A model generated the notes under the pieces. The model did no database searches, had not been told where the DNA came from, and saw nothing but the letters and a program-made list of their open reading frames with translations. Of a DNA stretch of 64,000 nucleotides, positions 34,960-44,463 are shown in pieces. The translations under genes and the position numbers were made by a program. The stretch's first letter is position 1; each line of letters starts with the position of its first letter. Source of the stretch: UBA5614 sp963667535 (GTDB taxonomy: Bacteria > Cloacimonadota > Cloacimonadia > Cloacimonadales > Cloacimonadaceae); contig CAXXDU010000002.1 of assembly GCA_963667535.2 (NCBI GenBank), positions 1,922,001-1,986,000 of the forward strand, in the 5' to 3' direction.

Positions 34960-35052
34960 TAGATCCAAGAGAGATTGAAGGGAGATGCTAGGGTCATCTA
35001 AGGCTCTGACCCTTAGATGACCCTAGCATCTCCCTTCCTAATTCATTGGATC
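34960..35052. repeat. 11-nt-phased G/C-tract hairpin, element 2
   Basis: A 27-bp perfect stem (34977-35003 with 35011-35037, loop of 7 nt), with further weaker pairing to GATCC/GGATC at the base. On the right arm four 11-nt blocks start at 35010, 35021, 35032 and 35043. Nothing suggests a terminator: there is no T-tract after it and no gene adjacent. Confidence 0.85.
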
Positions 35053-35181
35053 GTTTAAAGTATAAGTGAGGGATAAACAGGACAAAGAGTAGACATAAAA
35101 GTAATTTCTGATATAACTTGATTGAACTGCAGAATCCAATCCTGCTGATTAATTTAATACATTAATTAAGTAAAATATCTC

Positions 35182-35210
35182 TTGACATCATTAAAGATAA
35201 TTAGTTAAAA
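35182..35210 (+). promoter_or_regulatory. Candidate promoter of the 35345 cargo gene
   Basis: TTGACA (35182-35187), 17 nt, TTAAAA (35205-35210). A second TTGACA at 35256-35261 with the same spacing to TTTGGA is an alternative, just before an AAGCTT...AAGCTT palindrome (35276-35292). Confidence 0.4.
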
Positions 35211-35344
35211 GTAAATGTGTTGTTTACATCAATATAATTTATTGCTGGAACGTGCTTGACATCGCAGATAATAGAAGCTTTGGAAAAGCTTAAATGCTGC
35301 TTTATATGAGGGTTTATACATACTTAGTTACTATAGAAGGCATA

Positions 35345-36811
35345 ATGAAACCTATTATATCTCTATATATCTTATTATTCGTGTTAGCAATTCCTGTTTT
35401 AAATGCTCAAACGAGTTATGTGCGAGAAATACCTATAGAGTTACCTCAGGGTATTTCCGATCCGCAATTTACACCTAAAGCTGTTTTCCCATGTTCTGAT
35501 AACAGTGTAATTATTGTAGGTGAAATAATGGCTGTGTCTGAGATTTACCAAATCTATAGCGCTTGTATCATCAAGCTTGATGCTCAGGGAAACCGGCTTT
35601 GGCAAAGCTTTGCTCTTGATGGTGATATAGCTCCGCTAAACGTGATTGGCATCAATATTGACGAAAACAATTCAGTCTATTACATAATTGAATACAGATA
35701 TGACTACTGTATTTACAAGACTGATACCAACGGTAATTCAGTTATGGTATCTTCTGGTTGGCTGAGAATCGATAATTTGAGGAATATTAACCGGGCAATC
35801 AGGCTTTCAAACGACGAAATTATCGCTGTTGGAAAAGGAAATGGACCAAATCCTTATTATCCTGGTAATATTGATTATTATGCCTTTTTCCGCATGAGTG
35901 CAAGCGGAGATTCACTTGTTTATCAACAGTATCCGCCAGGTATAAACAATGTTGATTATGGAGCAAATGCTGATGATATGGAGTTGGACAGTGATGGGTT
36001 ACCTATAGCCATTTGTAGTATTGATAGCTCTGTAGTAAGCGTAGTAAAGTTTGGCCTAAACGGTAACATTATCCAGAGAAATGATTGGGATGGTGTAGCT
36101 GAGCATGATAATTCCATTAGTAAATATAGAATATGTAGAATGCCTGGATCGAATTACTCTCTGATTTGCTTTAGAATAAACTCTGGGTATAAAGTCCTGA
36201 AGTTCATTAACAACACTTTTGAAGATGTAATACAATTGCAAGGGGGCAATTATTATAATTCTGCTCTAGAATACAACAATGGTGTTATATTAGCGGGATA
36301 CGATTCAGATATTGGAAATACTAGTGTGAGAAGCTATAACTTAAATAGTATAAGTAATTGGTCATGGAATTATACACAATCTTTATGGATTGGACTAGAT
36401 AACAATTCCACTGAAAGACTAGATATCTGCCCCGATAGTTGCATTGTTTACGTAGCCGATGGAATTCGAACCATTAATGTGGTTAAATTTTTACCTAACG
36501 GTCAGGTACCTAACGATGATGAAGTTATCTATCCCGTTAACTCTTTAATCAGTGTCTATCCCAATCCATTTAATCATTTCACTACTGTTTCATTCTCTAC
36601 TCCCAAAACATCTATATGTGAATTGATTATCTATAATATAAAAGGGCAGGCAGTAAAGCATCTGGTAAGTGGTTCTAAAAGCAGAGGTATTTACAAAGCT
36701 GAATGGAAGGCAGATGATGATAACGGCAAGCGAGTTTCCTCGGGAGTCTATTTTTACAGGCTAAATATAGATGGACATGTCTCTACCCGTAAAATGGTCT
36801 TGATGAAGTAA
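35345..36811 (+). CDS. Secreted protein with T9SS-type C-terminal sorting domain
   Basis: 488 residues from ATG at 35345, with AGAAGG 5 nt upstream; the frame's earlier ATG at 35294 would precede a non-leader stretch. Signal peptide at about 1-20 (ISLYILLFVLAIPVLNAQ). The body (about 25-400) has repeated propeller-like strands (IIKLDAQGNRLWQSFALDGD; CIYKTDTNGNSVM). The C-terminal 85 residues start at ISVYPNPFNHFTTVSFS and include YNIKGQAVKHLV and SSGVYFYRL, the sorting and cell-surface-attachment signal of FCB-group bacteria. Substrate of the secretion system; function unknown. Confidence 0.85.
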   Translation: MKPIISLYILLFVLAIPVLNAQTSYVREIPIELPQGISDPQFTPKAVFPCSDNSVIIVGEIMAVSEIYQIYSACIIKLDAQGNRLWQSFALDGDIAPLNVIGINIDENNSVYYIIEYRYDYCIYKTDTNGNSVMVSSGWLRIDNLRNINRAIRLSNDEIIAVGKGNGPNPYYPGNIDYYAFFRMSASGDSLVYQQYPPGINNVDYGANADDMELDSDGLPIAICSIDSSVVSVVKFGLNGNIIQRNDWDGVAEHDNSISKYRICRMPGSNYSLICFRINSGYKVLKFINNTFEDVIQLQGGNYYNSALEYNNGVILAGYDSDIGNTSVRSYNLNSISNWSWNYTQSLWIGLDNNSTERLDICPDSCIVYVADGIRTINVVKFLPNGQVPNDDEVIYPVNSLISVYPNPFNHFTTVSFSTPKTSICELIIYNIKGQAVKHLVSGSKSRGIYKAEWKADDDNGKRVSSGVYFYRLNIDGHVSTRKMVLMK

Positions 36812-36827
36812 CACTGAGATATTAAGC

Positions 36828-36862
36828 AAAAAGGACACAGTAGTAATGCTGTGTCCTTTTTA
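36828..36862 (+). terminator. Rho-independent terminator after the 35345 gene
   Basis: Stem AAGGACACAG/CTGTGTCCTT with an 8-nt loop, 13 pairs in all, ending in TTTTTA. Confidence 0.85.
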
Positions 36863-36994
36863 TGTATCTGCTTCCTTTTAGTCTATGGATAACTGAAATA
36901 CAGTTTACATCAAATAAGAGTTTTCTTACTTCACAAAAACGTTTATATTGTAGTATAAATGCATCAAAATCCTAGCAGGATAGACCATTAGCAG

Positions 36995-37023
36995 TTGACA
37001 TAAAGCCATATTTGTAGATTTTA
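36995..37023 (+). promoter_or_regulatory. Candidate promoter of ppdK
   Basis: TTGACA (36995-37000), 17 nt, ATTTTA (37018-37023), about 50 nt before the gene. The strong SD CAGGAGG lies at about 37063-37069. Confidence 0.45.
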
Positions 37024-37074
37024 GCTATAAATATTGTTAATAAATATGTAAATATATATAAATCAGGAGGATGG

Positions 37075-39804
37075 ATGAATTCCACAAAACGTGTCTATCG
37101 TTTCGGAAATGGTGCTGCTGAAGGCAAAGCCGAAATGAAGAATTTACTTGGTGGTAAGGGTGCAAACCTTGCCGAGATGAATTTAATAGGTGTTCCGGTA
37201 CCCCCGGGATTTACGATTACTACAGATGTCTGCACAGAATACAACAAACTGGGTGCAAACAAGGTTAAAGAATTATTAATTGAAGAAGTGAAGGCAGCAA
37301 TTGTCGCTGTCGAAGAACTGACAAATACAAAGTTCGGTTCCAGTGAAAATCCGCTGTTAGTTTCAGTGCGTTCAGGCGCCAGAGCTTCCATGCCCGGCAT
37401 GATGGATACAATTCTCAATCTGGGTTTAAATGAAGCTGCTGTATCAGGATTAGTAAAAAAATCCGGTAATGCCAGATTCGTTTGGGATAGTTACCGCCGT
37501 TTCGTACAAATGTATGGTGACGTAGTGCTCGGTCTTAAGCCTGAAAGCAAAGAAGATGAAGACCCGTTTGAAGTTATTATTCACCATGTCAAAACCGAGA
37601 AAGGCGTCAAAGAAGACCTGGAACTTACCACAGAAGATTTACAAACCCTGGTTAAGCTTTTTAAGCAAGCAGTTAAAGATAACACCGGACATGATTTCCC
37701 TGATGATCCGTGGGAACAGCTTTGGGGTGCAGTCTTTGCCGTATTTGATAGCTGGAACAATGACAGAGCAAATTATTACAGAGCTTTGAATAACATTCCG
37801 GAAGAATGGGGAACAGCTGTAAATGTACAAGCCATGGTGTTTGGCAATATGGGCGAAACCTCTGCCACAGGTGTTGCGTTCACACGTGACGCTGCTACAG
37901 GCGAAAACATGTTCGTGGGTGAATATCTGATTAATGCACAAGGTGAAGACGTGGTTGCCGGTATCAGGACTCCTCAGCAAATTACCAAAATCGGTTCACA
38001 AAGATGGGCAGAACTTGCCAGTGTTACCGAAGACGACAGAAAGAACAATTTCCCATCCTTAGAAGAAACCATGCCTGTTGTATTTCAGCAGTTGATGGAT
38101 ATTCAGATTAAACTGGAAAATCACAATAAAGACATGCAGGATATAGAATTCACCATTCAGGAAGGCAAGCTCTGGTTGCTGCAAACCCGCAACGGTAAAC
38201 GTACAGGCGCAGCAATGGTCAGGATTGCCATGGATTTATTCCGTGAAGGTAAACTTGATGAATCAGGCGTTCTCATGCGGATGGAACCTAATAAGCTTGA
38301 TGAGCTTTTACATCCGGTCTTTAAGCTTGATGCTCTTGCCAAAGCAACAATTATTGCCAAGGGACTTCCTGCATCACCTGGTGCAGCCTCCGGTCAGATT
38401 GTGTTCTTTGCTGATGAAGCTGAAGAACAGGCAGCTCAGGGCAAAAGCGTTATCTTGTGCAGAATAGAAACTTCTCCTGAAGATTTACGCGGTATGTTTG
38501 TAGCCAAAGGTATTTTAACAGCCCGGGGTGGAATGACTTCTCATGCAGCAGTGGTTGCACGTGGAATGGGTAAATGTTGTGTTGCCGGAGCCGGAACTAT
38601 CGTTATTGATTACAAGGCTCGTACCATGACAGTTGATGGTCATGTCTATAAAGAAGGTGACTGGATTTCCTTAAACGGTTCCACCGGTCAGGTTTTGGAA
38701 GGCAAGATTGAAACCCAACATCCAGAGATGAGCGGAGACTTTGGTTTAATCATGGATATCGCAGAAAAGTTTACTCAGATGAGTGTGCGTACCAATGCTG
38801 ATACACCGCATGATGCACAGGTTGCCCGTAACTTTGGCGCAAAAGGTATCGGACTCACCAGAACGGAACACATGTTCTTTGAAGGTGACAGGATAAAAGC
38901 TATGCGTGAAATGATTTTGGCTGATGATGAAGCCGGCAGACGTTTAGCTCTCGAAAAGATACTGCCTCTGCAACGATCTGACTTTGAAGGTATCTTTACT
39001 GCAATGAACGGTTTCCCTGTTACAATCAGATTATTAGACCCGCCTTTGCACGAGTTTGTCCCTCAGGAAGATTATAACCAATTGGAAATGGCTAAGGACA
39101 TGGGTATCGATGTAAAGAAAGTCAAAGAAAAGGTTGATTCTCTGCATGAACAAAATCCGATGCTCGGACACCGTGGTTGCCGTCTGGGCAATACCTATCC
39201 CGAAATCACTGAGATTCAGACCAGAGCAATCATCGAAGCTGCACTCAATGTAAAAGCCAAAGGTATCAAAGCAATACCGGAGATAATGGTTCCATTAGTA
39301 GGTACAGCAGTTGAATTTAACCAACAGGAAAAGATTATCCGCGAGACTGCAGAGACCATCTTTACTGAAAAAGGTGATAGAATTGAATATCTGGTCGGAA
39401 CCATGATAGAGATTCCCAGAGCAGCACTGACAGCAGATTTGATTGCTGAAAAGGCTGAATTCTTCTCTTATGGTACTAATGACCTCACACAAATGACCTT
39501 TGGTTATTCACGTGATGATGCAGGTAAATTCCTTCCCGTTTATCTTCAGAAAGGCATTCTTAAGAGTGACCCATTCCAGATACTAGATCAGGAAGGCGTA
39601 GGCCAGTTGATACGCATGGGTAATGAAAAGGGACGCAAGACCAGACCCAATCTCAAGATTGGTATATGCGGAGAACATGGTGGAGAACCCAGCTCAGTCG
39701 AATTCTGCCACACAGTTGGCATGAACTACGTTAGCTGCTCTCCATACAGAGTTCCGATTGCCAGAGTAGCTGCTGCTCAGGCTGCTATTAAAACACCAAG
39801 ATAA
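37075..39804 (+). CDS. ppdK: Pyruvate, phosphate dikinase
   Basis: 909 residues, slightly longer than the common 874-880. N-terminal nucleotide-grasp domain (LLGGKGANLAEMNLIGVPVPPGFTITT, about 25-50), the phosphohistidine swivel domain with catalytic His about 490 in GGMTSHAAVVARGMGK, and the PEP/pyruvate barrel with the catalytic Cys865 in GICGEHGGEP. It interconverts pyruvate + ATP + Pi with PEP + AMP + PPi, a pyrophosphate-linked step in glycolysis or gluconeogenesis typical of anaerobes. Single gene between its own promoter and terminator, no linked regulator. Confidence 0.97.
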   Translation: MNSTKRVYRFGNGAAEGKAEMKNLLGGKGANLAEMNLIGVPVPPGFTITTDVCTEYNKLGANKVKELLIEEVKAAIVAVEELTNTKFGSSENPLLVSVRSGARASMPGMMDTILNLGLNEAAVSGLVKKSGNARFVWDSYRRFVQMYGDVVLGLKPESKEDEDPFEVIIHHVKTEKGVKEDLELTTEDLQTLVKLFKQAVKDNTGHDFPDDPWEQLWGAVFAVFDSWNNDRANYYRALNNIPEEWGTAVNVQAMVFGNMGETSATGVAFTRDAATGENMFVGEYLINAQGEDVVAGIRTPQQITKIGSQRWAELASVTEDDRKNNFPSLEETMPVVFQQLMDIQIKLENHNKDMQDIEFTIQEGKLWLLQTRNGKRTGAAMVRIAMDLFREGKLDESGVLMRMEPNKLDELLHPVFKLDALAKATIIAKGLPASPGAASGQIVFFADEAEEQAAQGKSVILCRIETSPEDLRGMFVAKGILTARGGMTSHAAVVARGMGKCCVAGAGTIVIDYKARTMTVDGHVYKEGDWISLNGSTGQVLEGKIETQHPEMSGDFGLIMDIAEKFTQMSVRTNADTPHDAQVARNFGAKGIGLTRTEHMFFEGDRIKAMREMILADDEAGRRLALEKILPLQRSDFEGIFTAMNGFPVTIRLLDPPLHEFVPQEDYNQLEMAKDMGIDVKKVKEKVDSLHEQNPMLGHRGCRLGNTYPEITEIQTRAIIEAALNVKAKGIKAIPEIMVPLVGTAVEFNQQEKIIRETAETIFTEKGDRIEYLVGTMIEIPRAALTADLIAEKAEFFSYGTNDLTQMTFGYSRDDAGKFLPVYLQKGILKSDPFQILDQEGVGQLIRMGNEKGRKTRPNLKIGICGEHGGEPSSVEFCHTVGMNYVSCSPYRVPIARVAAAQAAIKTPR

Positions 39805-39820
39805 GATATAAGATAAATAA

Positions 39821-39853
39821 AAAGGCTAACCGATGTGGTTAGCCTTTTTTTAT
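39821..39853. terminator. Bidirectional terminator between ppdK and the pseudopilin gene
   Basis: AAAAGGCTAACC/GGTTAGCCTTTT stem with a 5-nt loop and T-tracts on both strands; it serves ppdK from the left and 39877-40329 from the right. Confidence 0.85.
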
Positions 39854-39876
39854 TATTGTAAAAAAACGAGGAGTAA

Positions 39877-40329
39877 TCAGGGAAGCCAGTTTTCGTTAAT
39901 GTGCTTTTTAGAAACTGCATCATTATCATTCTTGCCGATTCTGTATTGCTTACCGCTCAAGCTGTACACTAAATAAAGAGAATCCTGGTTTGGAATGAAA
40001 GCTTTAGTTGAGATTGCTACAACTGTGCTATCCAGAGTATTGATAGAAAAATTGAAGTATTTGGATTTGGTAGTATCTCCGAGATTAAGCTGGGATAAAT
40101 CAGGATAATAGTCGTTTTCAGGATTGTTTTTAAACGCTTCGGCTTTACTACCAATTAAATTAATAATTGTAATTGCTTCATTAATTCTTTCACGGCTGAT
40201 TTTAGCCTGATTGACAGGTACTACAAAGACAAATATCAGACCTACTAAAAGCAGGATTGTAAGCAATTCAACCAATGAGAATCTCTGAGCCAGAGCGCTT
40301 GAAGATTTTTCAACTTTGTTATCGGCCAT
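39877..40329 (-). CDS. Pseudopilin-like protein
   Basis: 150 residues. A type IV pilin N-terminus is clear: short basic leader of 16 residues, then F17-S-L-V-E21-LLTILLLVGLIFVFVVPV, with Glu at +5 as required. The residue at -1 is Arg16 where the prepilin-peptidase site normally has Gly. The rest is a small soluble domain ending KHINENWLP. GspG/GspH-like pseudopilins serve type II secretion or competence, but no other such gene is in the window. It sits 71 nt after the TamB-like gene and before a terminator, so it may be the last gene of that operon. Confidence 0.7.
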   Translation of the reverse strand: MADNKVEKSSSALAQRFSLVELLTILLLVGLIFVFVVPVNQAKISRERINEAITIINLIGSKAEAFKNNPENDYYPDLSQLNLGDTTKSKYFNFSINTLDSTVVAISTKAFIPNQDSLYLVYSLSGKQYRIGKNDNDAVSKKHINENWLP

Positions 40330-40400
40330 TCTTTCCTCCCGGAATAACTATATCATCTTTATACATTTTTTAGGGACAGGTAATTTTGTCAAAGGAATTT

Positions 40401-43400
40401 CTAAAAGCGGAAACTACGTTGAATCATGATTTCATGAGAATTTGGTTCCCGCAAGGGTTTAATACTGTATGTGTAAGATAGTCTGAGCTTCCAGGGAAGA
40501 CTATAGCGCAACGTTGTATCGTGATAAAAAACCAGCTTGGTTTTTCTGGCTAAGTCTGTTGTTTCCTGCATTTGTACCTGGTAATCAAGGAAAAGACCTT
40601 TTCCCAGATACTTACCCATGGACAGGGAAAGATTGTTTAAAAACACCGAAGAACTAAACTGCATAATGTCTGAGTTTAGGTTTTTCGGGTCAGAGAAGGA
40701 AGCCCTTTCCTGATTATTGGTACCATATTGCACATACAGGTTCTGAATAAATCCTGTATTGATTGAGAAGCTATCAAGCCTTAAAAACTTTCTGACAGTG
40801 TTTTCTACCGGACTCAGCCATTGTGAGATGTAGGTTGTGCTTACACTGGTACCAATTACTTGCATAGCTTCATCCTGGAGAATGCTTTGCCGCTGGTCAG
40901 GACTAAGTTCATCCATACTGCGGTTGTAACGTAAACGTGCCAGAATCTGTGGCGCGGATTTATCTTCAGGATTGTCACTGGTTAATGTGAATTCCAATTG
41001 ATTAAACAAATCACCAGCTTTTTGCAGATTTGTGGTTACCGTAAGTGTTACCAAAGTTCCATCAGGTGCTTTACGAATAAATGTACCATTAAGCGCAACC
41101 AGTTTTTGCTGGAGATTGATGACCAGTTTCACAAATTCAACATTGAATACCGAGCCATAGAAATCAAGTGTGCCTTGTTCGGATTGAAACTCAGCTTCTG
41201 ATGCGTTCCACATATTACCATCGTAGGTAAGGTGTAAAAAACTCTCGGGTAGGCACTTGATATTTGCCGGATATGTAACGTAATGTACATTTTCCTTGAT
41301 AATTATCATCAGGTCCAGAGTAAAGGGGAGAGGAACCTCTGTTGGCACAGTCTTAGCACGAAAGAAATTCATGAGCTGCATTAAGTTATTGGTAGAAGCC
41401 GGATAAAGAGCACTGCCGTTGGAGCATAATATCTCACCCTTAATCTCCATGTCATCAAAAGGACCTTTTATGATAGCTTCTTTACTGTTTTGTCCTTTGA
41501 GAACAGCAGTAACAACAGAATTGGCAGGAATATAATCCGGAATCGTAACCTGTAATCCCGCATCATCTGTTCTTAAAAGGAAGTATCCAAGATTGAGCGG
41601 TCCTATGTAGAAATTGTCTCCACCAGGGTCAATAGCATTTCTGATATATAATTTACCGTCACCAATCTGCAGGCTGAATTTATCCAGTTCTAATTGGTTT
41701 TCAACTATCCGGCATTGCATCTCTATATTCTTTATAGCTTCGACCTGGTCCTTAAGTTTTACCATACCCCGGGATAGGGTTAAAAAACCATTTTCAGCAA
41801 TCAATCCATCTTCACTTGCTTTGACTACAACCTGGCATTTAACTCTACCCTTGGCATCTTCAATATACTTGGATTGATGATTTATCCATTTTAACACATC
41901 GCCGTCAAAAGCGAGATTTAAATAATGATTACCCTTTGAATAGGTGTTAGTCAAAACATTATAATCAATAGAGCCTTTGCCAGAAAGCTTGAAATAATCA
42001 CCAACGGTGATTTTTAACGCATCGACATTGAGTAAATCATTAAGTTGAGCAATTTTCACCTGAAGTGAATCTACAGGAAAGCCCTGAAACAATATTGCAT
42101 TTCCGGTCATATCTACACTAAAGGTGCTATTGAATTTGCTGTCCTGAGTCGTACGCAAAGTCCACTGCACTGCTCCATTCAACTTTCCCCGGGTTTTTTC
42201 AAAATCAAGGAAGTCTTCAATTTTAAAATTGTTAAATTGTCCGTTAGCAACAATACTCAATTCCGGATTTCGGGATACAGTACTCTGAAAGAGTAGCTGG
42301 TTGGTATCAGATGATCCGATATTGCCATTTATATCTATTTTTTTGGTGGTTCCATTAATATTAATAGTAGAATTGATGGGTTTAAATGGTTTAGTTGTAA
42401 AAGAATCAGCTTTAATAAAGCCGGCTACTTTATTATCATGATTGATATTGTAGTCAAGATTGAGGCTGATAATCGATGCGATGGGGGGCTTAGAATTATC
42501 AGTTTTGAACTTATTCCAATAGTTTGCAAATTCAACGCTGTCTGCTTTTATTTGTAAACCAAAGTCTTTATTGTCTTGTAAGTTTAACCAGCCGGAAGCA
42601 AAGATAGCGTCATCAATATTCAAGTCTGTGAGTTTCAAAAGGTCTCTTTCCAAAACCGAATGCAGGTTTAGAGAAAATGGCAAATCATTCATGACTCCAT
42701 TTTCAGTGCGAATTGAGATATCTCCGGTTCTGCTATCAAGGCTATATTTGTAATCTGAGATAATATCTGTGTGCAGGTTATAAGGAGAAGTCATGTTATA
42801 AACCAAATCGAAATTGCCCGTGACATCTTTGTTGTTGATATCCGTTTTTATCTCTCCGGATATAACTGAGTTGATGTGTTGTTTCAATAATAAAGGTGAA
42901 TACTGAACTGTAGAAACTCCATTCAATGAAACGACGGACTTCAGTTGCATAGAAGCCAGATCACCATTAAGAGATAAGGATAAACCCTGTGAATCTTCCA
43001 AAGCCAAATCAACGATTGCACTTTTATCTGTTTGGGAGTTTACGGTTAGCTTCCCGCTACCATGCAGATTTTGAACTACAGCATAAGGGCTGGAAAAACT
43101 AAGACTATTGACATCTACAACAGCTTTGATGCCCGAATTGCTAAAATCAACTAATGCTGTCAGATCTGAATCCAATCTCTCTTTCTGACCAAGATCAGAT
43201 GGATTAGTCCTTACCTTTCCACCAAGCAGTAGTTTCTTAGTATTAAAATATCCACTGACGTTGCCTACCTGGTTTCTCCAACCAAAAGCATTTGAGTTAA
43301 AGTGAAGCGAATCTGCAGAGTATTTTGCATCAATCAATAAATCAGTTATAGTTTCACCTTGATATGTTGCAGAGGGTAGACTTATCCTTCCTGAAGCAGA

Positions 43401-44441
43401 TATATTCGTCAGTTTCCCAGAAATCTGTGCTGTACCGCTAGCTGTTCCTATAAGGTTTTTGTCGATATCTGTCAGAGTAATCTTTGTTAATTCGGCTGTG
43501 CTTTTGATTGCTACATCTTTCAGTGGTTGATAAATAGTTCCTTTTGAATTGAATTGACTATTATTAATCTTGCAGTTTCTGAGGTCATAGTCAAGTTGTT
43601 TCAGATTTCCTCTTACATTTAAGTATGGGGTGTGAATTCTGTATCCCATGTAAGTAAAACCGGTATTCCAGATAATTGAGTTTAAATCAATGTCCTGATT
43701 TATGCTTGCTTTGGCTCTATCATACTTTGCAATAATTGATATCTCAGAACTAATACTATCTATACCTGTAATCTGAACTGAGGAAGGTACATAATGACTC
43801 AGCTGCAGTTTAGCCTTTTTGATTAATCCTTTGTCAAGATTGGAGGATAAATCCACTAACCCGCCATTATTGCTGGTGGCTTTTAATGCAATTTCTGAAT
43901 CCCTTCGGTTTGTAATGGTGAGATTTATGTCATGCAATCTTTCGTTAAAATTCAGTTTAGTTGCATTCACAGTATCGATCGTAGTAGAAAACTTAATATC
44001 AACACTGCCATCTTTGATTACCAGGGTTCTAAAATATGATACTAAATCAGGAATCTTTAGAGGCTTCTTTTCTTTCTTGGGTTTATAATCATATACAAGT
44101 GTAAGATTGGGTTCATAGACAGTTATCTGAGTAATCGCCTTGTTAATCTTGAATCCTGATAGTATGATTCTTAACAGATTATATCTGACTTGCACTTGCT
44201 TAATTTTAAGCCTGATATTTTTTGTTTTATCAGTAAAAGCAATGTCATTGGCTGTTATATGACGATCATTGATAGATAGTTTTTGGATAGTAACTTGCCC
44301 ATTCAGTGTTTTATTTAAAAACGTTTCCAGTTGACTTCTTACTTTGCCCTGTATATCCAAAGCATACCAAACAGTATAGAATATTATATTTACTACTAAG
44401 AGTATTAATACAATAATCAGAAGCCATTTGGGATGTTTCAT
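40401..44441 (-). CDS. tamB: TamB/AsmA-like translocation protein
   Basis: 1346 residues. One N-terminal anchor helix (residues 5-28, WLLIIVLILLVVNIIFYTVWY), then an AsmA-like start (VTIQKLSINDRHITANDIAF ... VRYNLLRIILSGFKINKAIT) and a very long region of repeated beta-strands, ending with the TamB_C (DUF490) domain (about 1010-1345), with LPFTLDLMIIIKENVHYVTYPAN and LYVQYGTNNQERASF typical of it. These proteins form a hydrophobic groove that moves phospholipid to the outer membrane. No Omp85/TamA gene lies next to it. Linked to LolCD-like genes, so the operon is devoted to the envelope. Confidence 0.85.
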   Translation of the reverse strand: MKHPKWLLIIVLILLVVNIIFYTVWYALDIQGKVRSQLETFLNKTLNGQVTIQKLSINDRHITANDIAFTDKTKNIRLKIKQVQVRYNLLRIILSGFKINKAITQITVYEPNLTLVYDYKPKKEKKPLKIPDLVSYFRTLVIKDGSVDIKFSTTIDTVNATKLNFNERLHDINLTITNRRDSEIALKATSNNGGLVDLSSNLDKGLIKKAKLQLSHYVPSSVQITGIDSISSEISIIAKYDRAKASINQDIDLNSIIWNTGFTYMGYRIHTPYLNVRGNLKQLDYDLRNCKINNSQFNSKGTIYQPLKDVAIKSTAELTKITLTDIDKNLIGTASGTAQISGKLTNISASGRISLPSATYQGETITDLLIDAKYSADSLHFNSNAFGWRNQVGNVSGYFNTKKLLLGGKVRTNPSDLGQKERLDSDLTALVDFSNSGIKAVVDVNSLSFSSPYAVVQNLHGSGKLTVNSQTDKSAIVDLALEDSQGLSLSLNGDLASMQLKSVVSLNGVSTVQYSPLLLKQHINSVISGEIKTDINNKDVTGNFDLVYNMTSPYNLHTDIISDYKYSLDSRTGDISIRTENGVMNDLPFSLNLHSVLERDLLKLTDLNIDDAIFASGWLNLQDNKDFGLQIKADSVEFANYWNKFKTDNSKPPIASIISLNLDYNINHDNKVAGFIKADSFTTKPFKPINSTININGTTKKIDINGNIGSSDTNQLLFQSTVSRNPELSIVANGQFNNFKIEDFLDFEKTRGKLNGAVQWTLRTTQDSKFNSTFSVDMTGNAILFQGFPVDSLQVKIAQLNDLLNVDALKITVGDYFKLSGKGSIDYNVLTNTYSKGNHYLNLAFDGDVLKWINHQSKYIEDAKGRVKCQVVVKASEDGLIAENGFLTLSRGMVKLKDQVEAIKNIEMQCRIVENQLELDKFSLQIGDGKLYIRNAIDPGGDNFYIGPLNLGYFLLRTDDAGLQVTIPDYIPANSVVTAVLKGQNSKEAIIKGPFDDMEIKGEILCSNGSALYPASTNNLMQLMNFFRAKTVPTEVPLPFTLDLMIIIKENVHYVTYPANIKCLPESFLHLTYDGNMWNASEAEFQSEQGTLDFYGSVFNVEFVKLVINLQQKLVALNGTFIRKAPDGTLVTLTVTTNLQKAGDLFNQLEFTLTSDNPEDKSAPQILARLRYNRSMDELSPDQRQSILQDEAMQVIGTSVSTTYISQWLSPVENTVRKFLRLDSFSINTGFIQNLYVQYGTNNQERASFSDPKNLNSDIMQFSSSVFLNNLSLSMGKYLGKGLFLDYQVQMQETTDLARKTKLVFYHDTTLRYSLPWKLRLSYTYSIKPLREPNSHEIMIQRSFRF

Positions 44442-44463
44442 GCCAATATCTTTCTATCCTGAG

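Noticed and set aside
34977..35037. Element 2 as a transcription terminator
   Set aside because: The nearest coding ends are more than 300 nt away and no T-tract follows either arm; its length and 11-nt phasing are not those of a terminator.
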